From the NCBI GenBank assembly GCA_900169235.1, contig FWCC01000372.1, positions 1-64,000 on the forward strand: DNA of 64,000 nt. The letters are read 5' to 3'. This stretch comes from Zarea fungicola (lineage: Eukaryota; Ascomycota; Sordariomycetes; Hypocreales; Cordycipitaceae). How positions within the stretch are numbered: position 1 is the stretch's first letter; the number at the start of each line of letters is the position of its first letter. Below, piece after piece: positions 21,771 to 32,099 of this stretch. Both the position numbers and the translations under genes were made by a program. The notes below the pieces were generated by a model. It worked only from the letters and a program-made list of their open reading frames with translations. It had not been told where the DNA came from and made no database searches.

Positions 21771-22985
21771 ATGCATCTGACTTCTACCGTCTTGGCTGGC
21801 GCCCTTGCCGTCACCTCGGCTTCTGCCGCTGGCCAGAACTACCTGGGCTTCAACTCTGGCTCGACAAAGGCCGACCGCTCTGCCAAGTTTGAGGCTGACT
21901 TCAAGCAAGAATTCACCACTGCTCAAGGCCTCGTCGGCGCCCCCGGCACCTTTAACGCCGTCCGCCTCTACACCAACATCCAGGCTTACTCCACCGATGA
22001 CTACATCCAGGCTTTCGACGCTGCCATTGCCACCAAGACCTACATGCTCCTCGGAATCTGGGCCTCGGGCACTGACAACATTGACAAGGATCTCAGTGCC
22101 CTCAAGAAGGCCGTCGACGCTCTCGGCTCCAAGTTCACGGACCTCGTCATTGGCATGTCCGTCGGCTCCGAGGATCTATACCGCAACTCCGTCACTGGCG
22201 TCAAGAATGAGGCCGGCGTAGGTGCCAACCCCGACACCGTCGTCAAGTTTATTGGCGACTTCAAGAAATTCGCCGCCGCCAACGGCATGGGCAAGGTCCC
22301 CGTCGGTCACGTCGATACCTGGGACGCCTGGACCAACGGCACCAACAAGGCCGTCATTGACGCCGTCGACTTTATCGGCGTCGACGAGTACCCCTACTAC
22401 GAGAGCGGAAAGGGCAACGACATCAAGAACTCGGGCACCCTCTTCGACAAGGCCTACAACGCCACCCTGGCCGTCGCCGCCGGCAAGCCCGTCTGGGTCA
22501 CCGAGACTGGCTGGCCTTCCAGCGGCCCCAACTGGGACGAGGGCGTCCCCAGCGTTGAGAATGCCAAGTACTACTGGGACGAGGTTGGCTGCCGCAGACT
22601 CTTTGGCCAGACCCCTACCTTTTGGTACAACCTGCGCGACTCCAACCCCGACAACAAGATGAAGTTTGCCATTACCAACAACCTCAGCACCACGCCTCTC
22701 TTCAACCTGACCTGCCCCACCCACTTTGACACCCCCGTCGGCGGTGGCAGCTCCTCCTCGACCACCTCGGGCTCCAGCAGTGCCACCAGCACCGGCAGCT
22801 CTGGATCCTCCACCGGTGCCTCCAAGCCCACCAGCACCAGCGGCTCTGGCAGCGCTGGCGCTACCGGATCTGCTGGCGCGGGCCAGCCCTCTAGCAAGCC
22901 CGCTGGCTCCAGCTCCTCCAAGATGATGGCCTCGAGCACTGTTGCTGGTGTCCTTGCCCTTGTCGGTGCTTTCTTCCTGCTGTAA
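21771..22985 (+). CDS. GPI-anchored GH17 beta-1,3-glucanase (EglC-like)
   Basis: An intronless 404-residue wall enzyme acting on beta-1,3-glucan. Signal peptide about 1-19; GH17 domain about 20-310. The acid/base Glu134 is in SVGSEDLYR and the nucleophile Glu245 in WVTETGWPSSGPN, both matching the family. A Ser/Thr/Gly-rich stalk (about 320-385) is followed by a hydrophobic C-terminal tail ending VLALVGAFFLL, as expected for GPI anchoring. Length and layout match EglC/Bgl2-type fungal proteins. Strong codon bias and the CT-rich promoter suggest high expression. Confidence 0.93.
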   Translation: MHLTSTVLAGALAVTSASAAGQNYLGFNSGSTKADRSAKFEADFKQEFTTAQGLVGAPGTFNAVRLYTNIQAYSTDDYIQAFDAAIATKTYMLLGIWASGTDNIDKDLSALKKAVDALGSKFTDLVIGMSVGSEDLYRNSVTGVKNEAGVGANPDTVVKFIGDFKKFAAANGMGKVPVGHVDTWDAWTNGTNKAVIDAVDFIGVDEYPYYESGKGNDIKNSGTLFDKAYNATLAVAAGKPVWVTETGWPSSGPNWDEGVPSVENAKYYWDEVGCRRLFGQTPTFWYNLRDSNPDNKMKFAITNNLSTTPLFNLTCPTHFDTPVGGGSSSSTTSGSSSATSTGSSGSSTGASKPTSTSGSGSAGATGSAGAGQPSSKPAGSSSSKMMASSTVAGVLALVGAFFLL

Positions 22986-23818
22986 GCAGTTCTCTTCTAG
23001 AGAGCTTTTGTACATCAGTTTTTGTGTCCTTGCTTGCATGCTGGGTCGGATTAATGGGCTTTGCCGGATAGATTATTGTACTTGCACATTTTTTTATAGA
23101 CGCATGGATTTATCAAGACTGCCCACATTGATGCCTACGTGACATAAATTATGCTATTAAAGTATGGACCTGCATTAGCGCGCTCAATCCACCCAAATAC
23201 GCCATAGATTCGATCCATATTATGAAATTGTATACTTGCATATTAATCAAGGTACTCGAAGATGCACGGGCGGCCACCTCAATGATTGAGGGCCATCTAA
23301 AGTTATGCTAGTAACAGGAGTGTTCAAACCACACCTATTCTCCTAATTGTCCTAAAAAACTAGAATAAAAATAGATTAAGCACTCTGCTCCGTCCACAAG
23401 CTCCCCATTGGGCTTACACCGTCGGCATCTAGACCCAACCGCAACTCTAAATGAAACGGAAGGGTAATAGGAATAGGACTATGATGCACGCGACAGCTAC
23501 AGCCGCTGGTTCTAGACGTTTTAGTTTGTCCATTAGTCAGGAGAAACGAGGTACAAGCATGTTGCTACGCGTCGCTTGCCCCGAACCTTGCCAGGCCCAG
23601 ATACGCCACCATCGTCTAGTGAATCTAAATTTGTTGAAAATTTACCATCATCGTTTGAGAGGACAAGAAGATGAAACGCATAAGTATTGGTATACTGGAC
23701 GCCGTCCATGCCGTTCATACGCGTTCTCTCGACGCCCAGAGAGCAGTATCCAACAAAGCCAGACTGACTTTCTCCTCGAAAAATCTTCGCATTGGAAAAT
23801 ATCGAGATTTCTGCCAAA
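22986..23818. other. Intergenic, nothing recognised
   Basis: 3' region of the glucanase and promoter of the thaumatin-like gene. A frame at 23451-23822 has no recognised motif. Confidence 0.5.
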
Positions 23819-24941
23819 ATGATCTTCAAAGTGAACCTCATTGGCGCAATGGGCCTCGTCCTCACTGCCGCATCACCCATGCCCAACCCTGTCCTCGCAA
23901 CACCCACCATGATCACCACCTCAACCACCACTACCACACCAACCACTTCCCCCTCCACCACTTCTTCTTTTCCCGACTTAAGCTCTTCCTACTTCACCTC
24001 TGCAATCCCAAGCGCAGAAGAAGAGACGCTCACAAAACCAGAAACCAGCCGTCCCATCCCCGCAGCCCTCAACCAGCCCGCCGTCACCGAAGCCCCCCAC
24101 GACATCGACGCCGCTGTCTGGCATGCCTTTACAAGCAGAGCCGTCATCACCGTCGTGAATCGGCACGGGGCGGACCTGACTACCATGCACGTCAACGGCG
24201 AGGGCTTGGCGGCGCATGGTCACGCCGGCGCGGGGACCCTAGCACACGGCGCGGAGGGTGTCTTTACCGTGCATGATGGATGGAGCGGTCGCGTTGCTCT
24301 GAATGAGGCTGGACGGTACGTCAGAATACTGGTAGAGTTTTTACTTGCATCAGAGAGCTAACTGATTTTCCCTTTTCAAAATAGGTCCGTGACGACTGGC
24401 GATGAGAGTCTCATAGAGGGCAGCTTTACTCAACAGCATGGTGAATGGCAAGGTGATATCAACGTTAGTTATGTGTACGTCCCCTAAAACCTGACAAGTA
24501 TCTATTTGATAGAAGCTGATATTTTTAAAGCGACGGCTTTACTGTACCTATTCTTTGCTGGTGCAATGAGAATAAAAAGACGGCTGGTTGCGCCAAGGAT
24601 TTGTTTAAGCTTGGGACTTGCCCTGTGAGTACACCCTCAAAATTCGCATAATTCTTTCTCTACGTTGTTTATTATATATAAAAAAACTGGTACTTGGACT
24701 AACTGTAAAGGAACACAACGGCCATGGGTCATGCAAGAACCCCCATCGCGGCATAGAAGGCATCACGGAACCCCATGGCTTCTTCAGACCCTGCTTCTTC
24801 GAGGGCGGCGCGTACACGTTTGACATGGACAGCAAGGCCAACAGCCTCAATGGTCGCTGTCCGGCGGAGAGGTATACGTGTTGCGTCGGTCGGGAGGAGT
24901 GCCATGTTCTCTTGGGACAGGCTGCATCCTCAAAATTATAA
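23819..24941 (+). CDS. Thaumatin-like secreted protein
   Basis: Four exons (23819-24315, 24385-24474, 24531-24624, 24711-24941) give 303 residues. The start at 23819 gives a signal peptide (MIFKVNLIGAMGLVLTAASP); an upstream in-frame ATG at 23792 would mask it. A Thr/Ser/Pro-rich stretch (about 25-70) precedes a thaumatin-like fold: VNRHGADLTTMHVNGEG, then INVSYVDGFTVPILCWC, GCAKDLFKLGTCP and RYTCCVGREEC. Fungal thaumatin-like proteins are secreted and some bind or cleave beta-glucan; here the role is inferred only. It lies downstream of the GH17 glucanase on the same strand, a plausible wall-related neighbourhood. Confidence 0.78.
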
Positions 24942-25762
24942 ACAAAAGGTTTCTGAATATTAATTGGAGCAAGATTATTGATGCTTCGTTGGTGGTTCGG
25001 TACATACGTACAGGATGAAATTGTTAAGAATTAATTTGATACCCAAAGATAGGCGATTGGAGAGCAAAAGTCTGAATTAAATAATAAATTGCGTATAACT
25101 TCCTTGTCAAATCGAATCATTATTGGCACTCAGGCGTTTGTTAGTCCTTTGTACAGGCGGAAAGCTACCAGATGGAGAGCTTGTATCTGGCAACCGATTC
25201 CACAGCAAGCTAGTAGTACCTGCATTTTTCAGAAACGGTCTGCCAACGCAAAGAGCCGACGAGCCGAGCGGTGATAAGATCTTATTATTATGAGGCGAAT
25301 AATGACACAAGCTCAGTGTTATCACCGAGTAGTAGTAGAGGACCATGGCGGCCGATAATACCACGTACAATAATTATAAACTATATCGCATATACCAACA
25401 GTATATCCACATACCACAGTCTATAATCCGGTTCACTTAACAACACTGCAAATGAATTCAACGCTAATGCTTAGTCCAATTGCAAGCACCCTCAGTCCGC
25501 CGACATCAAGATGACGCAGCGGCAGACACTTGAAGAAGCTTGCCGGGGAAGCAATAATTTATTTGATTCATATCAGATTGCGAGCTATAAATTCACAGTT
25601 GAACGCCCCCTAAACGTTGCTAGTACAAATTGTACTGATCGGCTTTATTCCCACTCGACCCATCAGAGGCGTTTCCTCCGCGTCGGCTCCGAAGCCACTA
25701 ACACCAACTCCATCATTGCATCACCACCTCCCACCACCACCATCAAAACCATCGCACTCGCA
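24942..25762. other. Intergenic, nothing recognised
   Basis: An in-frame extension of the next gene reaches back to 25511, but its composition is unlike SDR proteins and the ATG at 25763 fits the family start better. Confidence 0.5.
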
Positions 25763-26594
25763 ATGTCCATGCAAGACAAGGTAATCGCCATCACCGGCGG
25801 CGCCAGCGGCATCGGCCTCGCCACCGCCAAGATGCTCGCTGAGCGCGGCGCCACCGTGTGCATCGCCGACGTCAACCAGCCCGCCATGGACGCAGCGCAG
25901 GATTTCCTCGCCAGCACATACGGCGCGGCGCGCTTCTCCATGACGCGCGTGGACGTATCGCAGCGCGTCGAGGTCGACAGCTGGATCCACGGTATCGTGG
26001 AGCGGTTTGGACGCCTCGACGGCGCGGCCAACGTCGCGGGCGTGATTGGCAAGAACCACGCCGTGGGCACGCTGGCGGACATGGAGGACGACGAGTGGGA
26101 TCGGCTGATAAATATAAATCTCCGGGGCTGCATGAACTCGCTCCGTGCGGAGCTGCGTGCCATTCAAGACGGGGGGTCGATTGTGAATGTTGCGTCCATC
26201 CACGGCACAAATGGTACGTCCCTATTTTACTATAGTATATACATGTGTGTGTGTGTGTAAGGGGATGGACTAATGGGAAACAGCAATGGCATATCATGCC
26301 GCATACGGCGCCAGCAAGCACGGTGTCGTGGGATTGACCAAGGCGGCGGCCAAGGAAAACGGCGACAGGGAGATTCGCGTCAACGCCGTCGCGCCGGGCG
26401 CCATTTACACGCCCATGATGCAGCAGTCGCTTGTCCAGCTCGGGCTCGACCCGAAGGAGCCCGCGAGCGAGCTGAGCGCCATCAAGAGACAGGGTCGGCC
26501 GGAGGAGGTGGCGTCGGTGATTTGCTTCTTGTTGGGGCCGGAGAGCACGTACGTCACTGGGTCCGTCTATGCGGTTGATGGCGGTTGGCTTTAA
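25763..26594 (+). CDS. Short-chain dehydrogenase/reductase (SDR)
   Basis: Two exons (25763-26213, 26284-26594) encode 253 residues of a classical NAD(P)-dependent SDR. The cofactor motif TGGASGIG is at about residues 11-18, and the acidic residue of IADVN after strand 2 suggests NAD preference. Catalytic Ser is in NVASIHGT and the YxxxK pair in YGASKHG. The C-terminal PGAIYTPM block and the VDGGW end complete a normal family length. The 70-bp intron contains a (TG)n run. Substrate not predictable. Start chosen at the MSMQDKV Met because the cofactor motif then sits at the usual distance. Confidence 0.92.
26244..26258 (+). repeat. (TG)n microsatellite in the SDR intron
   Basis: About seven to eight TG units lie inside the 70-bp intron (26214-26283). 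Confidence 0.85.
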
Positions 26595-27147
26595 AATGAT
26601 GAATGATGAATATGAGAAAACGGAAAACCCATAGGGAATATAAATGAACAGATGAATTTATAGATGGATATGATCTTTATTCTCAAAAAGTTGACTGCCC
26701 GATTATGACTACATGCCAAACCATCATGATTTTGGGCAGCGGGGTAGCTGCAAAGTTTCAGCTGCACATCGAGTCACTCATCTATGCCACTCAATACATA
26801 ATGTAGGACTGATTGACTACGAATTTCAATATAAACATTGAAACTGCGGGGAATAGTTTGTCGCTATCCTGGCCTCCTTTTTCTAATTCGTCCCATCTTA
26901 TGATCTGGCAGTATATCCGTGGACTCGGCCCAGCACAGGTTGACTCCAATGCGGGAGTCTCCAGTACTGCACAGCGTCTACATCTTCTCGTTTGAGCCGT
27001 TCCAATGTATATTCAAGAGTTGATACTGTACCGCTATTCTTGCCGACTATGTATTCAAGCAGTGAACGCGATGTTGGTGGAAAGTGGCAGACCCGACTTG
27101 GCTGGCACAATACCCATGCGAGACCACGATAGATACTTCTGCAATTC
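26595..27147. other. Intergenic between convergent genes
   Basis: 3' regions of the SDR (+) and NLR (-). Nothing recognised. Confidence 0.55.
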
Positions 27148-30100
27148 CTAGTTTCTACTTGCCCACTCGTCCAAAGAAGATATCGATGACTGCGTACGTG
27201 GATGATTAGCCCCCAGCTTTAGTTCCATAAGACGAACACAGTCCACCATCAAGGCTGTAGCTGCAGAGTTCTTGCCCATTCTTTTCCAGGTATGAGCGAG
27301 ATGACTCATGCTGATCAGCGTGTTGGGATGATCTGTCCCATGTTTAGCTGTGAAAGCCTCCATCACCTGTACCCCAAGCCTCTCTGCCTCCTCCCAACGG
27401 CCCTGGGCATGACATATCGAAGCTAGGATGTTCATGCTGTTCAGCTTGATGGGATGATCCGCCCCAAGTCTGGCCTTGCTTCTCTCTATCACCAGTACCA
27501 AAAGCTTCTCTGCCTCCTCCCAACGACCCTGGGCCTGGTATATTGACGCTAGGTTATTCATGATGTTCAGCGTGTCAGGATGATTCAGCCCTAGTCTAGT
27601 GTTGCTTCTCTCAATCACTTGTACCCCAAGCTTCGCTGCCTGCTCCAACCGGCCCTGGTACTGGTATGTCGATGCTAGAGTATTCATACTGCTCAGCGTA
27701 TCGGGATGATCCGGCCCAAGGACCTCAATCCGCAGCTCCACAGCCTTTAGCTGGAGTTTCTCCGCATCGTTCCATTGACCTTGGTGGAGTAAGTATGAGG
27801 CCATATTGTGAGCAAGCGCCCCTTTCTGAATCTTCTCATCTTTCGACTCTGCCATGTTAAACTTCAACACTTGATATGCATGCGGAAGATACTTGCTGCA
27901 TGCCACCCAGTTCTCATACGTGCTGACAGGATATGCTTGTGAAACCACTGACAGTGCTTGGCGGGCAAAGCGCGCTGTTTTCTTCTCTTTTGCAAGCCAA
28001 TCTCGCAATACTAACTGGACTAGTTTGTGGATGTCAAGGCCGTGGTCCTGCTCCTCGGTCACGAAAGAAAACGCTTTGAGAATGCCGAGAGACTCCTGGA
28101 ATTGTTTTTTCCTGTACCCTTCTTGATTCTGCTGTTTGCTATAGTATTCCAAGAACTCAATGGGAATGGCTTGTTGGTCAAAAAAACCCATTAGTGATAA
28201 AAGCTCGCTTGCAAGGGCGTTTTGGTGTTGGATTTGTCGAAATGAGAGGGTCCAGGCCCCTGCCACTGTACAAGGGGCCACCGTGTTTTTTATGACTCTG
28301 CCGACGGCTGTGCCAAGCAGGTATACCAGCTCCTGATCGCCCCTATCCAGGAGCTGGAGATAACGACCCACTGTTACCTGATTTCTTTCAATATGTGCGG
28401 CAGCTTGTACAAGAGCATGCGGGAGACAATCCAGTCTGCGCGCGACTGTCAGCAACTCGTCATCACCGGCGCCCTTATCTCGTTCGCCAAGAGTAACGCG
28501 TAGGAGTTGGATGGCTTCTATTTCTCCCATTCTTTTCACCTCAATAGGCCAGATTCCCTTAGCAAGCATCTGGCTTGCTTGCTTGGTGCGGCTTATGACG
28601 AGAATTGACCCGTGAGCGCATTCAGGAATGTACTGTCCTAGGTATTTCTCTTGGGCACTGCTACTGGCGTTCTTCGGTTCCTGATGTGAGGCAAAGAAAA
28701 GATCTGCGTCGTTAGCATCATCGATAATCATGAGCCACGGCCCTCCATCCTTCCTCTCCAGCCAGTGCTTTACTAACGGAAGCACCTGGACCTTGGGATC
28801 ATCATAGCCGGGGATGCTGCATTCTAGAGCGATAGCGGTGTATGATTGTCGAAACTGTTCCGCATTGTGCCCTTGAACCCAGAATACCGACATGTCCGTA
28901 CATGTATCCTTCAGCCTGTATAAGTACTCCAAGGCTATCTGACGCTTGCTGCTGCCGGTTAGCGAGTAGCTGACGCCTGGGCCAACGAACTCACCCAGTA
29001 CCACCGAGGCCGACGAGTGCGGTTCTTGCATGGGAGGAAGGCTTCAAAAACTGTTGAAGCTCCTGTAAAATGGACCTTCGCCCGATAAAGTCGTTGTTTC
29101 TTGGGTATGGGACAAGAACTGTAGGTTTGTAAGAAGAGCTGGCGTGAAATGGAAAGTAGTAATGGTTTACTTACACCAAGACCCGGTCTGCTGTTCCTGT
29201 TTCGAGGTAGGTGAAGCTGACTGCCTTGCTGGGCTCGGGGACTGTTCTCCCGCTCCCCCAAGCACACTCAGAAATGCCACGCTTGCAGCAATGTCCTGTC
29301 CTAGCATGACAAGTTCCTTTACATCCATATCGGAGATGTCACCACCACGCATTCGAAGCACGCTCCTTACATGTACTAGATGAGTCTGGAGCTCTCCCTT
29401 GACGTCCGAACTGTACGTCTCATACTTCTCCGATATGCGCTGAAGTACCCAGCTGAGGCGCACGAGAGCATCGTTCAATTTGTTTAGCCACCCCTCTTTG
29501 CTCTTTGCTATCTGAGGGTCGATCCATGCTATCAAATTGAAGCACAATGTGCCTATAGAATCAATTTCTGAGAGGGAAAAGTGGCCGATGTCGCTTAAAT
29601 CGCGTTGCTCGACTTCACTGGTTGCTTCCTCACCGTCATCCAAAGATAGCACATGATGTACCGTGGAGCCGACGGATGCCTGTGTGTCTTGATTGGGGCC
29701 AATTATCTCCCAAGGCAACGCCTGAAGGGAAAATGAATGCAAATGTTCGGCGATATGCTTGTCTGTTTCTGGGTTTAAAAGAGGAGTGCAACCATGACAC
29801 AGGGGGCATTGAACCGGCGGGAGCGCTGTCCGCTGGCTTTCTTCGGCAAGATCGGGTAGATCATCGTTGTCAAACGCGCCCTCGTGCTGGGTTTTGATAT
29901 GGTCCAGCCATGCTTGTTCGGATTCATATTGAAACTGAGTTGGCTCGTCAGAATCAAACCAACAGGCATCGCAGATCCACCGACAAACGCTATGGCTTTC
30001 CTTCATGTGCTTTTCCCAGTCGTCTGTTGTCACGTACATGGCGTCGGGTGTATCACAATGTGGATATACGCAGACGTACGGGCTCAAATCCTCGGCCAAG

Positions 30101-31815
30101 TGACCGCTGCAGTTCCACATCCATCAGGAAAGTGCTGAAGAAAGGCTGGTTGGACATGACTTACCGCCACTTTTTATCCCTCTTGGGGTCTGAGTAGGAT
30201 GCATCTAAAGGCTGAGCACAGCAAGGGCACCAGAGACTACTTCCAATGGCGGTAGGACATTTTGGATAGTCTTGACTCATCACTCCTTGGGAGAACTTGG
30301 TACTGACCGATCTGGTGCCCTGTGTTCGAGGTCTCTCTGGCATGACAAGTGTGCCGATCTCAGTTGCGCTTTGAGATGACATCACAGAACGATCAATCGC
30401 AGATGCCGGCAGCGATTCTTCTTTTGGTAAATCTGATATTGCGACCACGTTTTTGGACGGTCCAGCTACTGGGTTTGGCTGACTGACTTGGGCTAGCTCT
30501 GCATATTCTGGTTCTTCCATTTTATCATTCTTGGACCGCTTGTCGTCCATGAGTCGACTGTACTTGCTGAAATATACTTCAAATCGATTACGTCGAACCA
30601 AGTTCGCATGGATGAGCCGTGCCTGGACTACGGTCAATCTCCCTGGGTCAGTGAACCGAGCCTTAAGAACTATCCAAAGGTTCTTCCATGCCAAGTTGCC
30701 AGTTTCGGTGTAGCGATAGAGCACCCAGCTCAATAAATGCGTATTTACCGATCCAAGCAGAATAATGCGTATCAGATAGGCTTTAAAGTCTTCGAGATTG
30801 GGAGCTCGCTGCTGTAGAAGCTTGTCGATTCGCTGGTGTCTGAACCTTGTGCCTGACTTTCGTATTGCCGCGGAAATTCTGGCAAGGTATTTCAGCGTTA
30901 TTTCGATGTAGTACATCTGCTCATCAAGCTCCCCATCTCCGTCCGACGGATAGTCTTGAGCCACGTTCGCTGTAGCTCTCTCTTCCAATACCACCTCTGC
31001 TTCATGCAGTTGTTGCGATTCCATATCTGGCGTATCTGCTGTACTGTGGTGTTAATGCGGTCGACTTGATACTTTGCTGCACGGGCCAACATACCAAGAT
31101 TCTTGCAGTTTCTAAGCGAAATAGTCAGACTGTCCAGAAGATTCACAATTACATTACGGACATCGTCTCGGTTTTGGACACGATAGTCAAGCGAGGAGTG
31201 GCTCCGCTTCGTCGCTCCCATACCAAGTGACCACCAGTTGAACTCGGCCGACATCTTGTCTATCCAGTCGCCATCTATAATTCCCGGCCGTTGTTGTAAC
31301 GCCACAAATAAATGCTGGCTGACCTCGGTCCGCTCCCGGATTCCTGCAGGGACCGTGTCTTCGCTCGCGAAGCCGCTCAGGCCAGGGAGGACGGCATTGC
31401 CGCTTGACCTTTGTTGCTTCTCCCCGCTAGAGGCTAGCGAAGTAGGCGATGGGTGCGACGAGCTGTCTCGCTTGCCTATCTGCTGGGCGATCTCTTGACG
31501 TAGGCTGTCACCGTCGCCTCGGGTCCTCTCATTAGAGCTACTCCTGGATCTCGCGCGCGTTGAGCAGGTGCTAGAGCGGCGTTGGATGGGCCTGTCAAGA
31601 TCCTGCCGGGAACCAGATGACCTGTTCGGTTCCTTGGGGCTCTTACTTGCGGGAATTTCCTCCGCAAAGCTGCCAGCGCGGCCACCGTCTGCACCGCAGG
31701 TGGTGGACGGCGACATCATTGAGTCATCGTCCTCAGACTTGCTCTCGAAGCGTGCATTGGCAGCCTCAGACGACTTCAGCGTAGAAGCCCCGTGACCTGG
31801 GGTTGATGTGCTCAT
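27148..31815 (-). CDS. NLR (STAND) protein: zinc-finger region, NB-ARC, TPR repeats
   Basis: Five exons (31815-31095, 31038-30165, 30106-29175, 29118-28995, 28948-27148) give 1483 residues; all phases agree. Residues 1-130 are Ser-rich and disordered. About 160-500 matches the N-terminal helical region seen in fungal proteins with C2H2-like fingers. About 505-680 carries several Cys/His finger-like motifs (LWCPCC, CVYPHCD, CRWICDACW, CPLCHGC). The NB-ARC begins near 845: P-loop GLGGTGKRQIALEY, formed only after removing a 46-bp intron, and Walker B WLMIIDDAND. The C-terminus (about 1270-1483) holds four to five 42-residue TPR units of the kinesin-light-chain type. NLRs of this kind act as intracellular sensors in fungal nonself recognition. 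An ATG 12 bp upstream (31827) is an alternative start. It is divergent from the protease gene. Confidence 0.88.
27180..27790 (-). repeat. Tandem 126-bp TPR-coding repeats
   Basis: Successive units share long near-identical DNA blocks (for example the CTCCTCCCAACG..CCCTGGGC block recurs at about 27387 and 27513). This implies recent duplication or homogenisation of the 42-residue TPR units. Confidence 0.8.
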
Positions 31816-31827
31816 TTTCGGCCTCAA

Positions 31828-32099
31828 GTATTGCGTTTTCTACCGACAGCCCATTCGATGCCTGGAAATCGTTGTGCTCTTGCCCTGGCCAATGTGTGTT
31901 TTGTATTGGTGACTGTCTACTGGCCTTACATGGATCATGCGCTAGCAAACGTTGCTTTTATCCCAACAAAACACACCACCCCTGCCTGCAACGTCGCTGT
32001 CAACACAGCCTGCATGATGAGCTGAACGTCGAGCCAATTAACTGGCGCGGCTCAGACCAGATACCCAGCACTTCTGTTTACCCCGCCCGCCTGCCGGCA
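31828..32099. promoter_or_regulatory. Divergent promoter of NLR and subtilase genes
   Basis: Only about 270-285 bp separate the two divergent starts, so regulation is likely shared. The protease-side frame stays open through this gap to 31803, but its N-terminal extension has no family resemblance and overlaps the NLR start, so I treat it as non-coding. Confidence 0.5.

Noticed and set aside
22176..23039. 287-codon minus frame rich in Gly/Ala/Val
   Set aside because: Antisense of the GH17 gene; composition reflects codon bias of the real gene.
31803..32099. N-terminal extension of the protease frame
   Set aside because: Overlaps the NLR start, Cys-rich and unlike the family; later ATGs at 32100 or 32172 fit better.
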